Source: Rhizobium sp. ARZ01
GTDB lineage: Bacteria; Pseudomonadota; Alphaproteobacteria; Rhizobiales; Rhizobiaceae
DNA: 64,000 nt
Reading direction: 5' to 3'
NCBI RefSeq assembly: GCF_014851675.1
Contig: NZ_JACVAE010000001.1
Span: 2,852,001-2,916,000, forward strand
Shown: positions 54,001 to 61,338 of the stretch, in pieces
Layout of the letters: every line of letters starts with the position of its first letter
Numbering within the stretch: the stretch's first letter is position 1
Translations under genes and position numbers: made by a program
Notes under the pieces: generated by a model
Databases searched by the model: none
Told to the model about the DNA's origin: nothing
What the model saw: only the letters and a program-made list of their open reading frames with translations

Positions 54001-54077
54001 GCCATGGCATAGCTGTCGCGCAGGAGCGCGCCGATCGCCTCGAATTCATGGCCGGCTTCACTTCTTGCGTCCGTCAT
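51045..54077 (-). CDS. Three-domain fusion: aminoglycoside-phosphotransferase-like kinase, M23 peptidase, class III PLP enzyme (phospho-lyase-like)
   Basis: 1010 residues. Residues about 1-350 form an APH-type kinase with HNDANDYN (catalytic Asp205, Asn210) and LLDFGD (Asp224), similar to hydroxylysine kinase. Residues about 400-570 form an M23/LytM domain with zinc ligands His436 and Asp440 (HLGVD) and the HLH pair His527/His529. Residues about 590-1010 form a class III PLP enzyme with DEVQVGFGR (Asp820) and the PLP lysine Lys850 in MGKPIGNG. That part resembles the AGXT2L phospho-lyases for phosphoethanolamine and phosphohydroxylysine. Inferred chemistry: phosphorylate an amino alcohol, then eliminate phosphate and ammonia to give an aldehyde. 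The M23 domain's role is unknown. Confidence 0.88.
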   Translation of the reverse strand: MTDARSEAGHEFEAIGALLRDSYAMAGEVSALPGEHDLNYRIRRTDGATFLLKLHAPGAPLDLAMQMAVLDHLANVAPDLPISRALPGVNGAAITTARVRGERIARLLTWLPGEVWSRSAARVDESVATLGRLLGELDRSLESFSHAGAVRHYAWDIGRAGMHLENVDLIEDDDKRQAVRSILAHFVESVLPRLETCPRQVIHNDANDYNVLLDAAGRVSGLLDFGDMVETWRVIEIAVAGAYALIGTADPVDTLCRLAAAYHAVNPINEAEAEVIFDLVRTRYAVSMCMAAKQIRDNPENTYLLVSQEDVWRELLRLQRENRSIAVARIRDACGFSPIPHAARVERWLERHAHTFSPIIRPEVAKPKVLALDLTENGPDARGWAKLDAVAAENLIDKRVREEGAAFAIGLYGEDRVIYKGDAFETASAGARRTVHLGVDIFAPALEPVHAPFDGKVAFIHDDAVDFGFGPTVLLEHRTDEGDVFWTLYGHLSRDSVAILSIGQPIAKGEAFCAFGAASENGNWAPHLHFQIVTDHLGLCGRMHGVGVRSHWQVWREVSPDPSVIFGFSVPASVIVARDKDFLVRERHRRIGRSLSIAYSASPLKIVSGEGAHLIDEEGTRWLDMVNNVCHVGHCHPRVVKAAQAQMGRLNTNSRYLHDSLVEYSRRLAALFPDPLNVCFFVNSGSEANDLALRLARAYTGNRDIITVDHAYHGHLSSLIEVSPYKFAGKGGEGRPAHVRMAEMPDLYRGRFRYGDEDAGRKYAEDVLNQVRELAAAGRRPALFFSEGILGTGGQLTLPADYLKEAYAHVRAAGGLCLADEVQVGFGRVGSHMWAHEMQGVVPDIVTMGKPIGNGHPMAAVVTTEAIAASFANGMEYFNTFGGNPVSAEIGLAVLDVIRDERLMHHCRVVGDRLMDGARELATRHAIIGDVRGHGLFNGIELVRDRQTLEPAAQELDHVIAEMKHKHRILLSSEGPHHNVLKVKPPAPFSTEDCDYFLNALGDTLSSLSY

Positions 54078-54093
54078 TTCAGTACCGACTCCA

Positions 54094-54813
54094 TTACCAG
54101 CTTACGTGGCGCCCGTCATAAGCGCGAAACGTTCCGCTAGCGGCCATGTCCGTCCGATCGATGATCGCTATCAGGCCAGCTGCGCTGTCCGTAGCATCGA
54201 CGCACGCCCCTTCGCCACCCATGTCGGTCTGCACCCAGCCCGGATGCAGCGATATGACCGCAATTCCGTCCGCGCGCAGATCCTGCGCAAGCTTCACCGT
54301 CGCCATGTTCAATGCCGCCTTCGAGCAGCGATAGGCATAGTCGCCGTCCTCGTCATCGATCGTGCCTTCGGCGAGCGAGCCGGCGCGGCTGCTGACATTG
54401 GCGATGATGCCGCGTCCACTAGCGGCCAGATTGGCGCGCAGTTCGCGGGCAATCAGCAGCGGCGCAAGCGCGTTTACCCGCATCACCGCAAGGAAATCCT
54501 CGGTGTCCAACGACGGCAGTCCGCCGGTATCGCCGCGAATTGCCGCGTTGTTGATCAGCACGTCGATCGCAAGGCCATCCAACTTCCGCCCCAGCGCGGC
54601 AATCGACGCCGGATCGGATACGTCGAGCTGCTCGTAGACGATGGAGTCAGTCGGCGCTGGTGGCGCCGATCGAACGCAGGCGATCACGCTCCAGCCTTCT
54701 CGTGCATAAACATCGACGAGCGCGCGACCGAGCCCCCTTGAGGCGCCGGTGACAAGGACTGTCCGGCGGCCGGACGTACCGCCACGTCTTGGTTCAGCGG
54801 TGCTTGATGTCAT
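54094..54813 (-). CDS. Short-chain dehydrogenase/reductase in the fusion operon
   Basis: 239 residues. Nucleotide-binding VTGASRGLGRALV (about 20-32), NNAAI (about 88-92), Ser in NVSSRAGS, and catalytic YRCSK (about 161-165). The start overlaps the permease stop by 20 bases and the fusion gene begins 16 bases after its stop, so the genes are closely coupled. It is a candidate to reduce or oxidise the aldehyde made by the PLP enzyme. Confidence 0.9.
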   Translation of the reverse strand: MTSSTAEPRRGGTSGRRTVLVTGASRGLGRALVDVYAREGWSVIACVRSAPPAPTDSIVYEQLDVSDPASIAALGRKLDGLAIDVLINNAAIRGDTGGLPSLDTEDFLAVMRVNALAPLLIARELRANLAASGRGIIANVSSRAGSLAEGTIDDEDGDYAYRCSKAALNMATVKLAQDLRADGIAVISLHPGWVQTDMGGEGACVDATDSAAGLIAIIDRTDMAASGTFRAYDGRHVSW

Positions 54814-56449
54814 ATTTCTTCTCGATGAGGCTGATGAGGCTTGCCGCTGCCAGCGTCAGCAGGATGTAGAGGATCGCCGCCGAATTGTACGGCGCAAACG
54901 GCAGGAAGCTCGCCGACTGGAACTCGCGCATTCGCTGCGTGATATCGCGAATGGAAAGGATCGACAGCAGCGATGTGTCCTTCAATATCGCAATCAGCTC
55001 GTTGCCAAGCGGCGGGATGACGATGCGGAAGGCCTGCGGCAGGATGATGAGGCGGGCCGTCTGCCAGCGGTTCAGCCCGATGCTGGCCGCAGCCTCGATC
55101 TGGCCGACCGGGATCGCATTTATGCCCGACCGAAAGATCTCGGCGAGATAGGCGGAATAGGCCAACGCCATGGCGACGATGCCGCGCATCAGGTTCGGCG
55201 GATCGAAGATGCCTTGGGTTGCGTCCTTCAGTGCGCCGCTGAGGGGCAGGCCGACATAGAGCACGATGACCAGCATCGGGATGCCGCGGATCGTGTCGAC
55301 GATGAATTCCGATCCGACCGAGAGCGGATGACGCCGGTGAAGGAAGCCGCCGAATGTCAAAAGGCCGGTGATGATGGCGAGAACCACAAGGGTGATGCCA
55401 GCGGCGCGATCGCCGTTGTTGAGCGCCTCGACACGCCACAGCACCGGCCATTCCGCCGGAACCGTCGCGGCGGGCAGCAGCGCGCCACTGACGTCCTCTT
55501 TCTTCGCCACGGCGGCAATCGCTTCCGCGGGACCGACGAAGGTGCGCACTGGCGTTTCGGTCTGCGGGGCGCCTTCGTACTGGCCGAAACGAACGGCACC
55601 GATCAGCCCCGACGGCGTGCCGGTGACGATGCCGATCTTGCCGTTGAGCGTGCCGGCCAGCACATAGGCGTCACGCGGCTGCAGCAGGAACCATGCCGAG
55701 AGGCCGGCAAGGATCGCCGTCATCGCCGCAAAGGACAGCAGCCCCCGCCGCGTATAGCGCAGTTTTAACAGTCCGACCCAAACGAGCCCGAGGATGGCCG
55801 CAAGTATATAGGCTGCTATCGCGGCGCGAATGGTCGTGGCGAGGCCCGATGCGAAAGCGATGTGGGCAAAGAGAAAGATGAAGACGAGCCCGGCCCCATT
55901 GACCAGGCCCAGCGTCCATGCACCGGCTTTCCGCACTGCATTTTCAGGTGTAGCCGATGACCGCGAACCGACAAAAAGAAGGCCCAGCCCCAGAACAAGG
56001 AACACCGCGTAGACCGGCCACAACCAGGCCTCGACGCCACGGACCATCGTCTCGGCGGCTTCCGTCAACTGGCGCGGCGTCACCCCCTTGACCACCAGGT
56101 TGGACTTGAACGGATCGACGCCGTTGGCAACGACCGAGGACATGAACGCATGGACCGCATCGCCCGTGATGATGAGCACGGTCGCGATCAGGCCGATCAG
56201 CGCTGCTGCCGCCGCAAGCCGTGGTCGCATCGCCTTCGCCCGCAACAGGATGGGGGCGGCAAAACCGGACGAAAACGCGATCGCCAGCAGCAGGAACCCC
56301 GGCACGAACGCCGACGATCCGGGCTCGACCCCGAGAATGGCGCGGAGGGACCTCTGGTAGTCTGCGGAAGAGGCGAACAGATAGACGATGAAGGGCAGCG
56401 CGGCCAGGATCACCAGATTGCTGGGCCTGATGCTTCGAACGAAGGACAT
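54794..56449 (-). CDS. Amino-acid ABC transporter permease with long N-terminal extension
   Basis: 551 residues, more than twice the usual 220-250 for HisM/GlnP-type permeases. The normal permease is the C-terminal part (about 375-551), with SEFIVDTIRGIPMLV and coupling loop GQIEAAASIGLNRWQTARLI. Ahead of it are five or six extra membrane segments (about 12-260). An external stretch (259-345) resembles a fragment of a binding protein: GKIGIVTGTPSGLIGAVRFG, then FVGPAEAIAAVAKKEDVSGA. Its partner binding protein is encoded upstream. No HisP-type ATPase lies in the operon, so one must come from elsewhere. Confidence 0.88.
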   Translation of the reverse strand: MSFVRSIRPSNLVILAALPFIVYLFASSADYQRSLRAILGVEPGSSAFVPGFLLLAIAFSSGFAAPILLRAKAMRPRLAAAAALIGLIATVLIITGDAVHAFMSSVVANGVDPFKSNLVVKGVTPRQLTEAAETMVRGVEAWLWPVYAVFLVLGLGLLFVGSRSSATPENAVRKAGAWTLGLVNGAGLVFIFLFAHIAFASGLATTIRAAIAAYILAAILGLVWVGLLKLRYTRRGLLSFAAMTAILAGLSAWFLLQPRDAYVLAGTLNGKIGIVTGTPSGLIGAVRFGQYEGAPQTETPVRTFVGPAEAIAAVAKKEDVSGALLPAATVPAEWPVLWRVEALNNGDRAAGITLVVLAIITGLLTFGGFLHRRHPLSVGSEFIVDTIRGIPMLVIVLYVGLPLSGALKDATQGIFDPPNLMRGIVAMALAYSAYLAEIFRSGINAIPVGQIEAAASIGLNRWQTARLIILPQAFRIVIPPLGNELIAILKDTSLLSILSIRDITQRMREFQSASFLPFAPYNSAAILYILLTLAAASLISLIEKKYDIKHR

Positions 56450-56520
56450 TCCGGTCTCCGGGCACGATCAGGAACGTTGGGTCTGGAGCCCGGCCGTGTG
56501 CCGGCTCCAGACGGCTGAGC

Positions 56521-57267
56521 TTACTTGAGGCCCCAGTACTTGTTGATCAGCTGATCGAGGGTACCGTCGTCCTTGATCGCCTTCAGCCCCTCGTTGAAAG
56601 CGGCAACGTTTTCGTCGCCCTTGCGGAAGACGAGGCCAAGCGGGTCGGATTCCAGGTCCCTGATGGCGGTCACAAGCTCGCCTGCGAATTCCCGCTCATA
56701 GGCGGCGGCATTGGCACCGTTGATCACGACGCCATCGACGTCCTTGTTCTTCAGCGCGATGATCGCGGCGCTGAAGCTGTCATAGGCGACAACGTTTTCC
56801 TTGCCGACCACACCTTCGGCGACTTGCGCATCCGTGGTGTTGGCCTGAGCGGAAAGCTTGCGGCCTTGCGCCTTGAACTCATCGAGCGTCAGGCTTTGAT
56901 CCTCGGCGCGCGTCAGCACGGCCTGGCTGTTGACGATGTACGGATCGGAGAAGTCCATCGCCTTCTTGCGCTCATCGGTGATCGAGACACCGGATGCGAC
57001 CAGATCGAAGCTGCCCTGATCGAGTGCTGCAAAGATGCCGTCCCAGCCCGTTGTCACGAACTCGGCCTGGCAGTTGATCTTGGCGCAGATCGCATTGACG
57101 ACGTCGACGTCGAAGCCGACGATCTGGCCCGTTGCCGGATCGACGCTTTCCATCGGCGGCGAAGTCGTATCGGAACCGATCTTGAGCAGCTTGCCCCCGA
57201 GATCGGCCGTATGCGCAGCGCTCGCCGCAAACAGGGCAAGGGCAAAAGTGGCAACCAGTCTTTTCAT
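56521..57267 (-). CDS. Amino-acid ABC transporter periplasmic binding protein (family 3)
   Basis: 248 residues from ATG 57267, preceded by GGAGGAGGAAAGA. Signal peptide about 1-20 (MKRLVATFALALFAASAAHT). Family 3 motifs: GFDVDVVNAICAKI, GWDGIFAALDQGSFDLVASG and ERKKAMDFSDPY. It should bind a polar amino acid or amine. Given the kinase/phospho-lyase fusion downstream, an amino alcohol such as a hydroxylysine-like compound is a possible ligand; that is inference. It is the first gene of the operon, behind two AAACGTTT palindromes. Confidence 0.92.
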   Translation of the reverse strand: MKRLVATFALALFAASAAHTADLGGKLLKIGSDTTSPPMESVDPATGQIVGFDVDVVNAICAKINCQAEFVTTGWDGIFAALDQGSFDLVASGVSITDERKKAMDFSDPYIVNSQAVLTRAEDQSLTLDEFKAQGRKLSAQANTTDAQVAEGVVGKENVVAYDSFSAAIIALKNKDVDGVVINGANAAAYEREFAGELVTAIRDLESDPLGLVFRKGDENVAAFNEGLKAIKDDGTLDQLINKYWGLK

Positions 57268-57400
57268 TCTTTCCTCCTCCGTTAGCACATGGCCCGATCG
57301 CAAACAGGTCATCCTCAGCCCGCCCGATCGCCTCCAGCCGGGACGACAGTGCTGGCAGCCGCCGCTCCTCTCTCTATCCCCGCCATAAAACGCTAACAGG

Positions 57401-57440
57401 CAATAAAAACGTTTTCAATAGGGAATAAAAACGTTTTTAT
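57401..57440. promoter_or_regulatory. Two LacI-type palindromes before the fusion operon
   Basis: Site 1 is AATAAAAACGTTTTCAAT (57401-57418), near-palindromic. Site 2 is AATAAAAACGTTTTTATT (57423-57440), a perfect 18-bp palindrome with central CG. The centres are 22 bases apart, about two helical turns. They lie about 135-175 bases upstream of the binding-protein ATG and share the AAACGTTT core with the site at 49935-49952. Confidence 0.7.
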
Positions 57441-57451
57441 TGCGCAATTCA

Positions 57452-57483
57452 GAGCGAGGCACTACTCCGCGGCGGTGCCTCGC
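57452..57483 (-). terminator. 10-bp hairpin after the DUF411 gene
   Basis: AGCGAGGCAC (57452-57461), 12-base loop, GTGCCTCGCT (57474-57483), 27 bases past the DUF411 stop on the minus strand. No U tract follows, so it may be a weak terminator that insulates the LacI-controlled promoter. Confidence 0.5.
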
Positions 57484-57509
57484 TAACGCAGGCTGCGCCC
57501 TTAGTGACG

Positions 57510-57965
57510 TCAACCTTTCGGCCTGACTTCCTGATAGACCGTGCTCGATCCGTCCTTCGCCACGGCCAGGACATCATAGGTGGCGCGGGGATCGTCGCCC
57601 ATGCCCAACGACCCTGCCGGCATTCCGGGCACAGCAAGCCCGACGATGGCAGGCCGTTCGGCAAGCAGCCTTGTGACGGACTCGAGAGGAACGTGGCCCT
57701 CGAGGTAGTACCCCGCGACGATAGCCGTATGGCAGCCGTGCAGTTGCGCCGGAATTGCGTACCGCTGTTTGATCGCGTCGAGATCATCGACGTTCTCGAT
57801 CGTCACTGAGTACCCGGCCGCCTTCATCGCCTCCGCCCAGGCCTCGCAACATCCGCAGTTCGGGTCCTTGTAGACCACCATGCTTTCGCGGGCGGCTCGA
57901 GCCGACCCCACCAGCAAGAGCGAACCGACTGCGACGGCCGAGCACAAGAACTGTCTTCTTTTCAT
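57510..57965 (-). CDS. DUF411 metal-binding-like exported protein
   Basis: 151 residues from ATG 57965, with GGAG correctly spaced; the longer frame to 58070 lacks support. Signal peptide about 1-25 (MKRRQFLCSAVAVGSLLLVG to ARA, with a twin-arginine-like start). The DUF411 pattern is clear: VVYKDPNCGCCEAWAEAMKA with a CxCC cluster, LHGCHTAIV, and YLEGHVPLESVTRLL. Members often lie near copper or metal resistance genes and have a thioredoxin-like outline. The cysteines suggest metal or redox handling in the periplasm. Confidence 0.87.
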   Translation of the reverse strand: MKRRQFLCSAVAVGSLLLVGSARAARESMVVYKDPNCGCCEAWAEAMKAAGYSVTIENVDDLDAIKQRYAIPAQLHGCHTAIVAGYYLEGHVPLESVTRLLAERPAIVGLAVPGMPAGSLGMGDDPRATYDVLAVAKDGSSTVYQEVRPKG

Positions 57966-58102
57966 CTTCATTTCTCCATTCGTATCTGGAGGCATATCAT
58001 TTGGCTGGTACCCACTTCCGTAGGTCAAGACCCAGTGTCGTAGACACGGCGATGCTCGACACGGCGGCACGGGAGCGCAGCCGACAAACGGTTAGAAACA
58101 GA

Positions 58103-58471
58103 TCAGGCCTTGGGCGGATGAGTAGGCGGTTCGACGAGAGCCGACGGACGTTGGATATCCTTCAGCAGGCCATGCAGGACGGGGCGCGCCGTTCGCCGGA
58201 CAGACCAGGGCACGTCACTTTGGCAGGCCAGCTTGACCGAGAAGCAGACAAGCGCCAGGGGGCAGGAACTGCCGCAGTCGCCCTTTTGTCCCGGCTGCTC
58301 GTCCGGGCAGCAGGACATATCATCGTGCCCGGTCATCCCCGGCATGGCATTCTGCTGCATGTCCGCCGGAAGCGTCACTGCTCGTACAGCAGCACTGACG
58401 TTCGCCGGGCCGAGCACGATCCCGAGCAGAGCCAGCAACAACAGGAATCGTCGGAGCGCAACTGCGAACAT
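58103..58471 (-). CDS. Cysteine-rich small exported protein, possibly metal-related
   Basis: 122 residues from ATG 58471. The N-terminus MFAVALRRFLLLLALLGIVL to SAA looks like a signal peptide (about 1-28). The mature part has Met/His-rich MPGMTGHDDMS followed by six cysteines (54, 55, 66, 70, 76, 83), spaced like a small metal-binding or disulfide module. I do not recognise a named family. A longer frame reaches 58717, overlapping the next gene, but the signal peptide supports the shorter start. Its neighbour DUF411 also has a cysteine cluster, so a shared metal role is plausible. Confidence 0.6.
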   Translation of the reverse strand: MFAVALRRFLLLLALLGIVLGPANVSAAVRAVTLPADMQQNAMPGMTGHDDMSCCPDEQPGQKGDCGSSCPLALVCFSVKLACQSDVPWSVRRTARPVLHGLLKDIQRPSALVEPPTHPPKA

Positions 58472-58620
58472 AGTCGCAGAATGACACGCGGCGACATCAG
58501 AGGGAAGCCGGTTGCGATCGTTGCGACCGACAGCCGCAAGCACCGAACGTTCAATAATGAAGGCAACGAGCAGCGTAGCTTGAGCCATGCAGATGGGCGG
58601 CTTATGTCCGACAAGCCGCG

Positions 58621-59076
58621 CTAGTATCCGATCGCCGATTGTGCCCCCATTGTTGCGGCGGCGAGAACAACATAGCGTCCCGTCTTGGCAACGCTCACCA
58701 GCAACAGGAATGACCACAGCGGCTCACGTAGCGCACCCGCGAGCACGGTCAGCGCGTCGCCGAACAGTGGCATCCATGACAGAAGGAGTGACCAACGCCC
58801 GTATCGGCGATACCATCCGCCAGCCCTTTCGAGCGAAGGCTGGCTGACGGGAAACCAGGCGCGACCGCGAAAGCGATCAATGAAACGCCCGAGAAACCAG
58901 TTGCAAACCGCGCCGAGAATGTTGCCAAGGCTCGCGACCAGCACGAGGGTGAAAGTGGAAAACTCTCCGGACACCAGCAGGCCGACAAGAAGGGGCTCCG
59001 ACTGGAGCGGCAGCACGGTCGCAGCGCCAACGGCTGCAAAAAACAGGCCGAAATATGCGCCCAAGCCAATCATCAA
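58621..59076 (-). CDS. DedA/YqaA-family small membrane protein
   Basis: 151 residues. GAYFGLFFAAVGAATVLPLQSE and LVASLGNILGAVCNWFLGRF are the characteristic YqaA opening, followed by a re-entrant WMPLFGDALTVLAGALREP and a final membrane segment. The family is related to VTT/DedA scramblase-like membrane proteins; its molecular role is unproven. It stands apart from the TRAP genes by a 130-base gap. Confidence 0.85.
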   Translation of the reverse strand: MMIGLGAYFGLFFAAVGAATVLPLQSEPLLVGLLVSGEFSTFTLVLVASLGNILGAVCNWFLGRFIDRFRGRAWFPVSQPSLERAGGWYRRYGRWSLLLSWMPLFGDALTVLAGALREPLWSFLLLVSVAKTGRYVVLAAATMGAQSAIGY

Positions 59077-59208
59077 GTCTCTTCCGCAGTCAATTTGGCA
59101 CCCGTTGTCTCATACTTCCAAGATCCGCTGAAGTAGAGCGGCGCGGAACACCTGCGGCAGGCGGGGACAAAAGCGGCCTCCGCCGATGGAGCGGCGGAGG
59201 CAAGTCGT

Positions 59209-61269
59209 TCAGGCTGTGCTCGACGCGGGTGCGCGGCCTGCGAGCGTCTGCCGCAGGGCGATCAGCGCCAGCATTGCCACGCCGATCAGCGTAGAAACAA
59301 GCTCCGGCGCGATCATCAGCAGCGCCGCGATCGTAAGCAGCAGGCGCTCGATCCACGACAGCGGGCCGATAAGCCAGTTGGTGATGGCCGCTGACAGCGC
59401 GATGATCCCAAGCACCGCCCCGCTGAACGTCAGCAGGAACGCGCCCCAGGTAAAGCCGTGCGTGACCAGCAACAGCGAGGGGGAAAACACGAACATGAAC
59501 GGCACCAGCGCCTTGCCCATTGACAGCCGGAAAGCGGTGTTGCCCGCCTTGAACGCATTCGCTCCGGCGATCCCCGAGGCCGCATAGGCCGCCATCGCCA
59601 CCGGTGGCGTCACATCCGCCAGCACGCCGTAGTAGAACACGAAGAAATGCGCCACCAGCGGCTCGACATTCATCATGCCCAGCACCGGCGCGGCTACCGC
59701 CACCATGATGATGTAATTCGCCGTGGTTGGGATGCCGCAGCCCATCAGGATGCAGACCACGGCGGTCATGATCAGCGTGAACAGCAGCGCCAGCGTCTGC
59801 AGGCTGAACAACTCGAAGGGCAGGAAGGACAGGGTCTCATGCACCGAGCCTGCCCAGCCCTGCGCGATGCTGGTGACCATGAAGGCGATCTTGAAGCCAA
59901 TGCCGGTCAACGTCACCACGCCGATCACCACCCCCACCAGCGCCGCCGCGGCAGTGACTGAAAGGGAACTCTTGGCGCCCGAGACGAAGCCTTCGAAGAT
60001 GCCGGCCGCCCATTCCTTCGCGCCGCCGACCGGGCCAGAGGCCCTCACCGTCTGGATCGCATAGACCGCCATGCAGGCGGTGATCGCCCAGAAGGCCGAG
60101 AGGAAGGCCGTGCGGCCGGACATCAGCATCCAGACCAGCAGCAGCAGCGGGAACACCGACAGCCAGCCCTCGCGCAACACTTTCCAGGCTTTCGGCAACT
60201 CTTCCTGCCGCAAGCCACGAATGCCGAGGCGCTTAGCCTCCAGATGCACCTGCACCAGCACGCCGAAGAAATGCATGAAGGCAGGCACGATGGCAGCGAT
60301 CAGAATGGTGCGCAGGGGCACGCCCAGATACTCGACCATCAGGAAGGCTACGGCACCCATCACCGGCGGAGTAATCTGGCCGCCGGTGGATGAAGCGGCC
60401 TCGACGGCAGCGGCGAAGTGGCGCTTGAAGCCGATCTTGATCATCGCCGGGATGGTCAGCGCGCCCGTCGTCACCGTGTTGGCGATGGACGAGCCGGAGA
60501 TCGTGCCCAGCAGCGCCGAGGAAATCACCGAGACCTTGGCAGGTCCGCCGGCGAAACGGCCGGTCACCGCCGTGGCCAGGTCGATGAACAGCTGCCCCAG
60601 CCCGATTTTCTGCGCCATCACGCCAAACAGCACGAAATGGAATACGTAAGTTGCGATCACGCCCAGCGCAGTGCCGTAGATACCCTGCGAGGACAGGTAA
60701 AGATGGTTGATGATCCCCGACCAGTCAGCGCCGGGATGCACGAATATCCCCGGCATCGCCCGCCCGAACCACGCGTAGCAGATGAACAGGATCGCGATGA
60801 CGGGCAGCGGCCACCCCATGGACCGGCGAACCGCCTCCAGCAGTGTCACCAGCAGCACCGTCCCCATGACGATATCCAACTGGTTGGGATTGCCGATACG
60901 GAACTGCAACTGATCGTAGATCCAGGGCACATATAAGGCGCTGATCGCCCCGCTTATTGCGAAGAGCCAGTCGATGACCGGCAAGCCGAGGATCACAAAA
61001 CCCGTGGTTCTGGTCCGGCCCCGATTGAAGGCCGCGAAGCTGAGGAAGACCAAAAACAGCGTGACGCCCATATGCAAACCGCGATGGACGGTGGCGCGCG
61101 GGATGCCGAATCCGGCGGTATAGAAATGATAGGACGACAGCAGGAACATGATAACCCCCGCCAGTATCGCCACGGGCCGAAGCACCGTACGAAACCGAGA
61201 CTCGGGATCAAATTCTTCCTCGAGAACCCTCAGTTCCTGCTCTGACAGTTGGCGGGTCTGATCGGTCAT
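59209..61269 (-). CDS. TRAP transporter permease, fused DctQ-DctM type (TAXI family)
   Basis: 686 residues and about 16-17 membrane segments. The N-terminal four-helix DctQ-like part (about 25-160) is joined to the 12-helix DctM-like part. Family blocks include SVISSALLGTISGSSIANTVTTG (about 245-267, cut), SSTGGQITPPVMGAVAFLMVEYLGV and MGCGIPTTANYIIM (about 505-518). It imports an organic acid or amino acid using an ion gradient with the binding protein at 61339-62349. The substrate cannot be told. Confidence 0.93.
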   Translation of the reverse strand: MTDQTRQLSEQELRVLEEEFDPESRFRTVLRPVAILAGVIMFLLSSYHFYTAGFGIPRATVHRGLHMGVTLFLVFLSFAAFNRGRTRTTGFVILGLPVIDWLFAISGAISALYVPWIYDQLQFRIGNPNQLDIVMGTVLLVTLLEAVRRSMGWPLPVIAILFICYAWFGRAMPGIFVHPGADWSGIINHLYLSSQGIYGTALGVIATYVFHFVLFGVMAQKIGLGQLFIDLATAVTGRFAGGPAKVSVISSALLGTISGSSIANTVTTGALTIPAMIKIGFKRHFAAAVEAASSTGGQITPPVMGAVAFLMVEYLGVPLRTILIAAIVPAFMHFFGVLVQVHLEAKRLGIRGLRQEELPKAWKVLREGWLSVFPLLLLVWMLMSGRTAFLSAFWAITACMAVYAIQTVRASGPVGGAKEWAAGIFEGFVSGAKSSLSVTAAAALVGVVIGVVTLTGIGFKIAFMVTSIAQGWAGSVHETLSFLPFELFSLQTLALLFTLIMTAVVCILMGCGIPTTANYIIMVAVAAPVLGMMNVEPLVAHFFVFYYGVLADVTPPVAMAAYAASGIAGANAFKAGNTAFRLSMGKALVPFMFVFSPSLLLVTHGFTWGAFLLTFSGAVLGIIALSAAITNWLIGPLSWIERLLLTIAALLMIAPELVSTLIGVAMLALIALRQTLAGRAPASSTA

Positions 61270-61338
61270 GCAATTCCCCCTGAAGCATGTTTATAGGTGG
61301 GACGCGGACATGCCGCGTCCCCAAAGAGCCTCAGGCCC

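Noticed and set aside
51045-54077. Sequencing or assembly artefact joining three genes
   Set aside because: The frame is continuous over 1010 codons, with complete active sites in all three domains, and I recall similar bacterial fusions of kinase and phospho-lyase domains.
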